64,000 bases of DNA from an uncultured Aurantimonas sp. (GTDB lineage: Bacteria; Pseudomonadota; Alphaproteobacteria; Rhizobiales; Rhizobiaceae): NCBI GenBank assembly GCA_947488615.1, contig CANKZU010000003.1, forward strand, positions 62,001 through 126,000. The letters are read 5' to 3'. Under the pieces are notes generated by a model that did no database searches, had not been told where the DNA came from, and was given only the letters and a program-made list of their open reading frames with translations. The first letter of the stretch is position 1; each line of letters opens with the position of its first letter. This document shows, piece by piece, positions 1 to 7,370 of this stretch. Made by a program: the position numbers and the translations under genes.

Positions 1-330
1 ATGAAGCTCTTTCGCGACCTGATCGAGGCGCATGGTTACGCAACCGTGCAGACTCGCAGCGGGCTGACAGCGATGGATCTCGCCCGCGAACATCGTCCAG
101 ACCTGATCCTGATGGATATCCAGCTTCCGGAAATTTCCGGCCTCGACGTAACGCGGGATCTGAAGGCAGATCCCGAGCTGAGCAGGATACCGGTGATTGC
201 GGTGACAGCCTTCGCGATGAAGGGCGACGAGGAGCGAATCCGTCAGGGCGGCTGCGAAGCCTATATTTCGAAGCCGATCTCGGTCACCAAGTTCATCGAC
301 ACCATCCGCTCCTTCCTGGGCGAAGCCTGA
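1..330 (+). CDS. divK: Response regulator DivK, 5' end missing
   Basis: Single-domain receiver protein of the alphaproteobacterial cell-cycle network, which relays phosphoryl signals between the DivJ/PleC kinases and effectors such as DivL. The phospho-acceptor Asp lies in [10 protein letters not shown], the conserved Thr in VIAVTAF and the conserved Lys in ISKPIS; the GCEAYISKP stretch is typical of DivK. The reading frame is open at the left window edge. The first visible Met corresponds to an internal Met of about residue 15 in full-length DivK (roughly 120 residues), so the acidic pocket at the N terminus lies outside the window. It ends 10 bases before pleD on the same strand, the usual divK-pleD pairing. 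Confidence 0.93.
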   Translation: MKLFRDLIEAHGYATVQTRSGLTAMDLAREHRPDLILMDIQLPEISGLDVTRDLKADPELSRIPVIAVTAFAMKGDEERIRQGGCEAYISKPISVTKFIDTIRSFLGEA

Positions 331-340
331 GAGCCGCATC

Positions 341-1702
341 ATGACCGCTCGAATCCTGCTGGTCGACGATATCGAGATGAACCTTCGCGTTCTCGAAGCG
401 CGGCTGTCGGCCGAATATTACGATGTGGTCACGGCGATGAGTGGCGCGGATGCGCTGGAGATTTGCCGTAGCCAGCCCATCGACCTCGTGCTCCTCGACG
501 TGATGATGCCGGAGATGGACGGCTTCGAGGTCTGCCGACAGCTGAAGGCCGACCCTCGCACGATGTATCTTCCCATCGTCCTGATTACCGCGCTCGATCA
601 GCCCTCCGACCGGCTTGCCGGGCTCGAAGCGGGCGCCGATGATTTTCTGACCAAGCCCGTCCGCGATCTGCCGCTGTTCTCGCGGGTCCGCAGTCTGACG
701 CGCCTCAAGCTGGTGACCGACGAATTGCGGCGCCGCGCCGAAACGGCGATCAACCTCGTCGCGGAGGAGCATGCCGGGGACGGGCGCGAGCCGCTCGCCA
801 GACTCGCTTTCTACGGAGAAGATGCCGACGAGACGCGGCGGATCCAGAAGTATCTGAAAGGGGTTGTGCAAGTCGAGGTCGTCGCGGACGCGGCGAGCTT
901 GATCGCCGCCGCCGTAAACGGGGCCGCCGAGGCCGTGTTGATCGACATGGCGGCGAAAGCGGTCGATCCGTTGCGGCTCGTATCGCAGTTGCGATCGAAC
1001 GAGGCGTCGCGGCTCCTGCCGGTTCTCGCGATCGCGGAAGCGGAAGACGACGAAACGGCTGCCCGGGCACTGGAACTGGGTGCCAACGACTACATCCAGC
1101 GCCCGCTCGACCGCCATGAACTCATCGCCCGAATCCGAACCCAAATGAGGCGCAAACGCAACGACGAGCGCCTTCGGCAATCGGTCGAACAGACGATTGA
1201 GCTTGCCCTGTCCGATGCCCTGACGGGGCTGCATAATCGCCGCTTCTTCGAGACGCATCTCGCCACGGCCGTGCAGCGCGCCCGCACCACCGGAGCGAAC
1301 TTCTCGGTGCTGATCGCCGACATCGATCACTTCAAGCGCGTAAATGATGGCTGGGGGCACGAGGCCGGCGATCGCGTGCTCAAGCAGTTTTCCACTCGAC
1401 TCAACGATTGCCTGCGTTCCAGCGATCTGGCTTGTCGGTTCGGCGGAGAGGAATTCGCGATCCTGATGATGGACGCCGATTTCGACACCGCCATGTCGAT
1501 CGCCGATCGCATCCGTCGCAGCGTATGCGAAACTCCGTTCGACATTGGCGGTGAGTTGATCGACGTGACCGTCAGCGAAGGCTTCGCCGTCTTCGACGCC
1601 GCGCGCGACGACGCGGCGAATTTGGTGAGGCGGGCTGACCAGGCGCTTTATGCGGCCAAGCGCGGTGGCCGCAACCGGGTCAGTACGGCCGCGGCAGCTT
1701 GA
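341..1702 (+). CDS. pleD: Diguanylate cyclase response regulator PleD
   Basis: Makes cyclic di-GMP from two GTP and controls polar development and the motile-to-sessile switch. The 453 residues have two receiver domains and a C-terminal GGDEF domain. Receiver 1 has the acidic pair D9/D10 and phospho-acceptor D53 (LLDVMMPEMDG). Receiver 2 (about 155-280) is more divergent and probably serves as a dimer adaptor. The active site GGEEF is at residues 368-372, and the product-inhibition site RxxD (RSSD, R359-D362) sits five residues before it. These positions equal those of Caulobacter PleD, so both activity and feedback inhibition should be intact. It lies directly downstream of divK, probably as one transcript. 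Confidence 0.96.
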   Translation: MTARILLVDDIEMNLRVLEARLSAEYYDVVTAMSGADALEICRSQPIDLVLLDVMMPEMDGFEVCRQLKADPRTMYLPIVLITALDQPSDRLAGLEAGADDFLTKPVRDLPLFSRVRSLTRLKLVTDELRRRAETAINLVAEEHAGDGREPLARLAFYGEDADETRRIQKYLKGVVQVEVVADAASLIAAAVNGAAEAVLIDMAAKAVDPLRLVSQLRSNEASRLLPVLAIAEAEDDETAARALELGANDYIQRPLDRHELIARIRTQMRRKRNDERLRQSVEQTIELALSDALTGLHNRRFFETHLATAVQRARTTGANFSVLIADIDHFKRVNDGWGHEAGDRVLKQFSTRLNDCLRSSDLACRFGGEEFAILMMDADFDTAMSIADRIRRSVCETPFDIGGELIDVTVSEGFAVFDAARDDAANLVRRADQALYAAKRGGRNRVSTAAAA

Positions 1703-1876
1703 AAGCCGGCCGCGTTCGCAACGGCGTGAGTCGATCCGGTCCTGCCGGAACACACTGTCTCTAGGCCTCTCGACCTTGGAAGAATCGGGCTGATAGCGTG
1801 GGTGGGGACGCGCGCGGAGGAGGCGTAAGCTGCGGCGCCTTGAGGCCGCTTCGAACGAAGCTGAAACAAAAGGGCC

Positions 1877-1891
1877 TTAACCATTTCTTAA
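1877..1891. promoter_or_regulatory. CtrA-type box TTAA-N7-TTAA
   Basis: The sequence TTAACCATTTCTTAA has two TTAA half-sites seven bases apart, the consensus spacing for the alphaproteobacterial cell-cycle regulator CtrA. It lies 175 bases after pleD, whose pathway controls CtrA activity. No confident gene begins just downstream on either strand, so the target is unclear. Short AT-rich matches arise by chance, hence the modest confidence. Confidence 0.4.
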
Positions 1892-2272
1892 AAGTCTAGA
1901 CCCAATGGCGCGCAATGTCGTTGCAATTGAATCGGTTCTGGGCGAATCTCCAGACAGAAATCGAAGGTCAAGAGGCAAACGGAAGACCTTCGAAGTTACC
2001 CCCATGGAATGCTCAGGTCCGCCGCATCTCCTGGGTCCCGTGGGGAGGTCGGTCGGTAGCGTGCGCATGCGGTTTCCTCGTACCGTTGCACGTTGCCGGC
2101 CGGCCACTTTTTTGTGGCGCTCCCAGCCGACGATCCCCCGATCTCCATTGGCGCTGTTTCGCGCATCGTCCGACCTATGCCGTCCGGCGAAGCATGCCTG
2201 CCGTCGCCTGTTTTGCGATGGCTCGCGACCGGCGGAAGTGGTGCTTGGCGGGATGGACTGCACTCCCAAACC

Positions 2273-2302
2273 AAAAGCGCCGCCCCGTTGCCGGAGCGGC
2301 GC
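2273..2302 (-). terminator. Rho-independent terminator of rpmG
   Basis: A 7-bp GC stem (GCGCCGC at 2277-2283 with GCGGCGC at 2296-2302), with further inner pairing after one mismatch. On the minus strand it is followed by TTTT. It begins 25 bases after the rpmG stop codon. Confidence 0.85.
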
Positions 2303-2327
2303 CATCATCGGCCGATCGTGCCGAAAA

Positions 2328-2495
2328 TTATTTGATCTTCGCCTCACGAAACTCGACGTGCTTGCGCGCGACCGGATCGTACTTGGTCTTTACCATCTTC
2401 TCGGTCATCGTGCGGCTGTTCTTGCTCGTGACATAGAAAAAGCCGGTGTCGGCTGTCGAGAGGAGCTTGATCTTGATAGTTGTTGCCTTCGCCAT
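2328..2495 (-). CDS. rpmG: 50S ribosomal protein L33
   Basis: A 55-residue basic protein of the large ribosomal subunit, near the E site. It begins [20 protein letters not shown] and contains the family signature [14 protein letters not shown] and [12 protein letters not shown]. The cysteine pairs of the zinc-binding form are absent, so this is the zinc-independent type usual in alphaproteobacteria. The start at 2495 gives the standard family length; the same frame stays open upstream, but nothing there resembles L33. It is monocistronic, with a strong terminator just downstream. Confidence 0.95.
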   Translation of the reverse strand: MAKATTIKIKLLSTADTGFFYVTSKNSRTMTEKMVKTKYDPVARKHVEFREAKIK

Positions 2496-2691
2496 GGCCT
2501 TATCCGTTCGCTGATGCGCGTCGTCATTTTCGATCGAACCGGGCGCGGGCCGATTCCATTCGCTACGACTGCGGCTGAAACTGTTTCGGCTTGTGGGGTT
2601 AGCAGCATAGTAGCCGATACTCCACGCACCAACGCGCCGTCGCGATGCGGCGGCGAATTCGACGCGGACCATAGCCAAGCTCGCCGGCAAG

Positions 2692-3888
2692 TCAAGCCCG
2701 TCTCGCCCACGCCATTCGCCCCAGCGTAAGGAGGAGGTAGAGGCCGAAGAAGAGCGCGAGAGCCCAGGCGAATCCGTTGGCACCAAACAGATCCATGGAG
2801 GAACCGATGGTCTGCGGCCCGACGAGCATGCCGGCCGAATAACAGAAGATGAAGGCGGCATTCGCCGAGGCAAGTTCGGAGCCGGCGAGCTTCGATCCCA
2901 GATGCGCCAGCCCCACCGTGTAAAGGCCGGCCACGACGCCGCCCCACAGGAACAGGAGGGTGGCCATCAGCAGCCAATCCTGGGCGACCAAGGGCAGGGA
3001 CAGGGTGCCGACGAGGCCAATCAGGGCGAAGAGCGACAACAGGCTGCGGCGATCCCGGACACGATCGGAGACAAGGCCGATCGGAATCTGCATCAGGACA
3101 TTGCCGAGGCCGATCGCGGTCAGCAACAGGGCGGCGGACGATTCCGAAAAGCCAAGCCGTTCGCCATAGATCGGAAACAGCGCGAAGCCGCCTGACTCCA
3201 CGGCTCCGAAGATCAGCACGGCGCCCGTGGCAGTCGGGACGGCGAATATGTATCGCCAGAAGGAGCCGCGTTGACGCTCTCCCAGAGCGGGCTGTCGGTT
3301 CCAGGCGAAGAACAAGGGAATGGCCGAGGCAAAAATGACGCCAGCGCCGATCGCGAAGGGCAGGATTCCCGCCGAGCCGACCTGCGAGAAGATGAACGGT
3401 CCGGCGGCGAAGCCGAGCGACAGGACGGTGGCGTAGATGCCCAGAACGAAACCGCGCTTGCCGGGCGGTGCCGCCGCGGTGATCCAGAATTCGGAGAGGA
3501 CGAACAGTGCGGTGATCGCGAAGTGGAAGACCAGCCGTAGCGGAAACCAGGTCCAGAACGGCGTCAGGAAATAGAAGCCGAGAGCCGAGACGCCTGAGAG
3601 CGCGATGGCAATCAGCATCGACAGGCGAACGCCGAGGCGGCGCGCGATCGGTGTGATCAAGGGCGCCGCCAGGAGCGAGGCGATGCCTGCGACGGCGGTG
3701 TTGGCGCCGATCAGGCTTGCCGAGATCCCCCGTTGCTCGAGAATGACACTGAGCAATGGCAGGCCAAGGCCAAGGGCGATCCCGACCGCGCTGATCGAAG
3801 CGATGGCGGCGCCGGCCGAGACCCAGTCGACCTGTTCGATCTCGTGTTCGGCTTGTGCGACGATGTCATCGGGTGTCCATTTGTCCAT
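2692..3888 (-). CDS. MFS transporter (YcaD/YbjJ-like)
   Basis: A 398-residue membrane protein with about twelve hydrophobic segments after a short acidic cytoplasmic N terminus ([19 protein letters not shown]). Typical MFS loop motifs are visible: [14 protein letters not shown] between segments 2 and 3, and [13 protein letters not shown] in the matching place in the second half, which supports a two-by-six fold. The long [16 protein letters not shown] stretch resembles the YcaD/YbjJ group of putative sugar or drug efflux carriers. The substrate cannot be read from sequence. It follows the NUDIX gene on the same strand after a 21-base gap and may be co-transcribed with it. Confidence 0.85.
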   Translation of the reverse strand: MDKWTPDDIVAQAEHEIEQVDWVSAGAAIASISAVGIALGLGLPLLSVILEQRGISASLIGANTAVAGIASLLAAPLITPIARRLGVRLSMLIAIALSGVSALGFYFLTPFWTWFPLRLVFHFAITALFVLSEFWITAAAPPGKRGFVLGIYATVLSLGFAAGPFIFSQVGSAGILPFAIGAGVIFASAIPLFFAWNRQPALGERQRGSFWRYIFAVPTATGAVLIFGAVESGGFALFPIYGERLGFSESSAALLLTAIGLGNVLMQIPIGLVSDRVRDRRSLLSLFALIGLVGTLSLPLVAQDWLLMATLLFLWGGVVAGLYTVGLAHLGSKLAGSELASANAAFIFCYSAGMLVGPQTIGSSMDLFGANGFAWALALFFGLYLLLTLGRMAWARRA

Positions 3889-3909
3889 CCGGCGGGTCCG
3901 CCCATGCCG

Positions 3910-4650
3910 TCAGAGAAAGTCGCGGACGAATCGGCCGCGCACGACCCGGTAAAACGGCATGGGGCGTGTCGCGTCGCGCCACGATCCGTCGGCGATCCGC
4001 GCCTCCAGATCCGCGAGGACCCGCAAGGTGATGGCGGCGAGGGACAGTTCTTTGACCTGATCGAAGGTGAACCATTCGACCGCTTCCAGTTCGTCGGTGG
4101 GGAGGTCCTCGAGTGACGGCCCGTGCGACATCTCGGTGGCGGACACACAGAAGAAGCGGGTGTCGTAGCGCCGGGGCGGTCCCGGCGGCGTGATCGCGCG
4201 CGCCAGCGGCACAAGCCCTCCGGGATCCGGGCGGATTCCACGTTCGGCGAACATTCCCCAAAAGCCGGTTGTCCGGCCTTCGAACGCGCCAGGTGTCCCC
4301 ACCATGGCGCCTGCTTCCTCGAAGGTCTCGCGAATCGCGGCGAGGGCGGTCGCGGTCGCCCGGCGGGAATCGAACCGGGCTGGCGGCCCCGCGCAAAGTC
4401 GCGCAAGGGCTGGCTCGGGGAGGGTGAAGGCCGAAGCCAGGGCGAGGTCCGCGGCATCCACCCGGCCGCCCGGAAAGACATAGCGGCCCGGCATGAACAC
4501 ATGGCCGGCCGCCCGCCGCCCCATCAGGAGGCGCGGTGCCGGGCCGGCTTCATCGACGATGATCAATGTTCCCGCGTCGCGCGGGCGCTGTGTTGGCCCG
4601 GCAGGCCGCCGGCCGTCGAGCCGCATCCGTCCGGCATCGAGCGCCGCCAT
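3910..4650 (-). CDS. NUDIX hydrolase (NUDT7/8/19-like)
   Basis: Predicted pyrophosphohydrolase of 246 residues that cleaves X-linked nucleoside diphosphates, perhaps CoA derivatives or other dinucleotides. The catalytic helix REtfEEAGA is present. It is separated from FPGGRVDAAD by an insertion of about 50 residues, the layout seen in NUDT7/8/19-type proteins rather than compact MutT proteins. I chose the ATG at 4650, 14 bases after the DUF983 stop, because the reading frame upstream only mirrors the DUF983 gene. A GGAG lies just before it. The three minus-strand genes DUF983, NUDIX and MFS probably form one unit. Substrate unknown. Confidence 0.85.
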   Translation of the reverse strand: MAALDAGRMRLDGRRPAGPTQRPRDAGTLIIVDEAGPAPRLLMGRRAAGHVFMPGRYVFPGGRVDAADLALASAFTLPEPALARLCAGPPARFDSRRATATALAAIRETFEEAGAMVGTPGAFEGRTTGFWGMFAERGIRPDPGGLVPLARAITPPGPPRRYDTRFFCVSATEMSHGPSLEDLPTDELEAVEWFTFDQVKELSLAAITLRVLADLEARIADGSWRDATRPMPFYRVVRGRFVRDFL

Positions 4651-4664
4651 GGCTCCGGTCTCGC

Positions 4665-5102
4665 TCAACCGAGTTGGCCCTCGTCGGCGTCGCCGCCAAA
4701 TCCGCCGAGACGCAACGCCCATTGCAATGCGATGGTCGCGCCCTTCAACGGCTGCAGCAGCGCCAGCGACAGGAGAAGCGTGATCGGGACCCAAATCGCC
4801 AGATGCGTCCACATGGAAAGCGTGACCGCACGCTCCACGAACATGAAAAGGCCGACCACGATATGGCCGACGATGAAGACCGTCAGATAGGGCGGCAGGT
4901 CGTCGGCGCGGTGATGGTGAATGTCCTGATGGCAGACGGAGCAGGCGTCCACGCTCTTGATATAGCCGTTGAAGAGCTTGCCCACGCCGCAATTGGGGCA
5001 TCGGCAACGAAGGCCCTTGAGCAGCGCCGGCCCCACCGGCCGGCCGCTGTCGGGGCTGTTTGCCCGAACCGCGTCATCGCTACCGATCATCTGCTGGCTC
5101 AT
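4665..5102 (-). CDS. DUF983 family membrane protein with zinc ribbon
   Basis: A 145-residue protein of unknown function, widespread in alphaproteobacteria. CPNCGVGKLF near residue 35 and CSVCHQD near residue 54 form a zinc ribbon of two CxxC pairs. They are followed by two hydrophobic segments (about 70-92 and 100-118). Its ATG overlaps the RNase R stop codon (ATGA), so the two genes are translationally coupled. This rnr-DUF983-NUDIX order recurs in rhizobia-like genomes. I can assign no biochemical activity. Confidence 0.88.
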   Translation of the reverse strand: MSQQMIGSDDAVRANSPDSGRPVGPALLKGLRCRCPNCGVGKLFNGYIKSVDACSVCHQDIHHHRADDLPPYLTVFIVGHIVVGLFMFVERAVTLSMWTHLAIWVPITLLLSLALLQPLKGATIALQWALRLGGFGGDADEGQLG

Positions 5103-7366
5103 CGCCGCTTCCTGTTCTTACCCGCAACGTTCTTGTCGCGTCCTGCGGAGCGTCGCCGGCCGCCTGCCTTGTGGAAGGAGCCGGTCGTGCGCGGCAGTTT
5201 GCGGGGCTCGCTCAACATCTCGAACTGCATCGAGCCGGCGAGCGGCAGCGCCTCCTTGAGGCGCACCTCTACCGAATCGCCCAGGCGATAGCCATGACCG
5301 CTTCGGTCGCCGACCAGCGAGCGGCCCACCTCGTCATAATGGAAGAACTCGTTGCCGAGCGTCGAGATGGGCACGAAACCGTCCGCCCCGAAGGCTGGTA
5401 GGACGACGAACAGCCCGGCCTTGGTCACGCCGGTGATCCGCCCGTCGAAATCCTCGCCGACGCGATCGGCGAGATGATGGGCGATCAGCCGGTCGACCGT
5501 GTCGCGCTCCGCCGCCATGGCGCGACGTTCGGCGCGCGAGATGGCCTCGGCGGTCTGTTCCAGGGTCTCTTCGTCCTCGCGGCTCAGTCCACCCTCGCCA
5601 AGTCCGAGCGCGGTGATCAGCGCCCTGTGGACGATCAGATCGGCATAGCGACGGATCGGCGATGTGAAGTGGGCGTAGCGGACGAGGTTGAGACCGAAAT
5701 GTCCGATATTCTCGGGCGAATAGACCGCCTGCGACTGCGAGCGCAGCACCACTTCGTTGACGAGGCTCTCGTGCTCGCTCGCCTTGACCTGGGTGAGAAT
5801 GCCGTTGAAATGCGATGGCCGCAGCGAGCCGCTCTTGGCCAGCGATATCTCCAGTGTCCGCAGGAAGTCGCGCAATGATTCCAGCTTGGCGAGCGACGGT
5901 GCGTCGTGGGCCCGGTAGATCAGTGCCTGGCGCTTCGCCTCGAGCGTTTCGGCCGCGGCCACATTGGCCAGGATCATGAACTCCTCGATCAGCCGGTGGG
6001 CGTCGAGGCGCGGCGGCACGACGACCTTGTCGACATGGCCGTCCGGCCCCAGGACGATCTTCTTCTCCGGCAGGTCGAGATCCAGCGGTTGCCGACGCGC
6101 GCGCTCCGCCTTGGCGAGCCCATAGGCTTTCCAGAGCGGCTTCAGCATGTCCTCGACGACCGTCGGATGCACGTCACCCGGCGCACCGTCGATGGCTGCC
6201 TGGGCCGCCTCGTAGGATAGTTTGGCGTGACTCTTCATCATGATGCGGTGGAAGCTGTGACGCCGCTTTTCGCCGTGAGCCCCGAGAATCATCCGGACGG
6301 CGAGGGCGGGCCGGTCCACCCCCTCGCGCAGCGAGCAGAGTTCGTTCGAAATGCGCTCCGGCAGCATCGGCACGACGCGATCCGGGAAATAGACCGAATT
6401 GCCGCGAAGCCGGGCTTCGGCGTCGAGCTTCGAGCCCGGGCGGACATACAGCGCGACATCCGCGATGGCGACCGTGACGACCATACCGCCGGGATTGGCG
6501 GGGTCATCGTCCTCCGCCGCATGCACGGCATCGTCATGGTCCTTGGCGTCGGCCGGGTCAATGGTGACGAGAGGCAGCCGCCGCCAGTCCTCGCGATCCT
6601 TCATCGTTGCCGGGCCGGCGGCCTCGGCTTCGGTGATCACGGCTTTCGGAAAAATATGCGGGATGGAGTGGGCATGCAGCGCGATGGTCGAAATCGCGCG
6701 CTCGGAGTTCATCGAGCCGACGACGTCGACGATGGTGGCGACCGGCAGGCTGGTGCGATGGCGCGGCCCTGGCGCGATCTCCACCAGATCGCCGTCCTTG
6801 GCGTGGTTGGTGTCGCCCGCCCGAACGGTATATTCGAGCTGCTTGCGCTCGACCGGTTCGACGCGGCCGCCGCCGCCCGGCTGCGCCCGGAACACGCCGA
6901 GCGCCAAGGTCTTCTGCCGTTCCAGCACCCGGATCACGCGGGCGATTTTCGCGCCGCTCTCGTCCTCGTCGATCCGCGCCAGGATACGCTCGCCAAGACC
7001 GGCGGCCGCACCCTTGTCACGATCCTGGCGGAGGGGCAGGCGAGGGCGCTCGCCGTCTCTTTCCTCGTCCCAGTTCGCGGGTTCGGCAATCAGCCCGCCA
7101 TCATCGTCACGGCTGCGGATTTCGAGAACCGCCACGTCCGGCAATGCACCGGGCGTCGAAAATCGTTTCCTGCCGCCGGCGAGGACGCCTTCGGTCTGCA
7201 GGTCGGCGAGGAGGTCCTTCAGGGCGATGCGCTCGTCGCCCTTGACCTGAAAGGCCTTGGCGATGTCGCGCTTGGACGAGCGGCCAGGGTTGTCCGCGAT
7301 GAAGCGGAGCACCGCCTCCCGGCTCAATTCCGGGCGTGTTTCGCCCTGAGGCCGACCCCGCGCCAT
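5099..7366 (-). CDS. rnr: Exoribonuclease R
   Basis: A 3'-to-5' hydrolytic exoribonuclease that degrades structured RNA, rRNA and tmRNA-tagged messages. The 755 residues run as an N-terminal helix-turn-helix (RSSKRDIAKAF), cold-shock RNA-binding domains, the RNB catalytic domain and a C-terminal S1 domain. The metal-binding acidic cluster is in TIDPADAKDHDDAVH. RYAHFTSPIRRYADLIVHR is the RNB signature. The C terminus is basic (KAGGRRRSAGRDKNVAG). The ATG at 7366 is four bases past the topA stop; the frame continues upstream but only as a low-complexity mirror of the topA tail. Probably one transcript with topA and DUF983. Confidence 0.96.
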   Translation of the reverse strand: MARGRPQGETRPELSREAVLRFIADNPGRSSKRDIAKAFQVKGDERIALKDLLADLQTEGVLAGGRKRFSTPGALPDVAVLEIRSRDDDGGLIAEPANWDEERDGERPRLPLRQDRDKGAAAGLGERILARIDEDESGAKIARVIRVLERQKTLALGVFRAQPGGGGRVEPVERKQLEYTVRAGDTNHAKDGDLVEIAPGPRHRTSLPVATIVDVVGSMNSERAISTIALHAHSIPHIFPKAVITEAEAAGPATMKDREDWRRLPLVTIDPADAKDHDDAVHAAEDDDPANPGGMVVTVAIADVALYVRPGSKLDAEARLRGNSVYFPDRVVPMLPERISNELCSLREGVDRPALAVRMILGAHGEKRRHSFHRIMMKSHAKLSYEAAQAAIDGAPGDVHPTVVEDMLKPLWKAYGLAKAERARRQPLDLDLPEKKIVLGPDGHVDKVVVPPRLDAHRLIEEFMILANVAAAETLEAKRQALIYRAHDAPSLAKLESLRDFLRTLEISLAKSGSLRPSHFNGILTQVKASEHESLVNEVVLRSQSQAVYSPENIGHFGLNLVRYAHFTSPIRRYADLIVHRALITALGLGEGGLSREDEETLEQTAEAISRAERRAMAAERDTVDRLIAHHLADRVGEDFDGRITGVTKAGLFVVLPAFGADGFVPISTLGNEFFHYDEVGRSLVGDRSGHGYRLGDSVEVRLKEALPLAGSMQFEMLSEPRKLPRTTGSFHKAGGRRRSAGRDKNVAGKNRKRR

Positions 7367-7370
7367 CGGG

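Larger units (their letters stand above)
1703..2327. other. Gene-poor gap between pleD and rpmG
   Basis: About 625 bases with no coding frame I can support. It holds a 6-bp hairpin (1848-1861), a CtrA-type TTAA-N7-TTAA box (1877-1891) and, at the right end, the rpmG terminator. Frames open on the plus strand from 1905 and 1915 have no recognisable domain, and the longer one runs antisense through rpmG. A small RNA driven from the CtrA-type site is possible but unproven. Confidence 0.5.

Noticed and set aside
293..1753. A 486-codon open frame antisense to pleD
   Set aside because: PleD has exact catalytic and inhibitory-site positions; the antisense product is low-complexity Arg/His-rich sequence typical of a mirrored GC-rich gene.
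2496..2691. A defined promoter for rpmG in the upstream gap
   Set aside because: Several AT-rich hexamers occur, but none forms a -35/-10 pair with acceptable spacing, so I did not annotate one.
1905..2729. A 274-codon plus-strand frame after the CtrA-type box
   Set aside because: It runs antisense through rpmG, has no ribosome site and no domain. A shorter product from the same start cannot be excluded.
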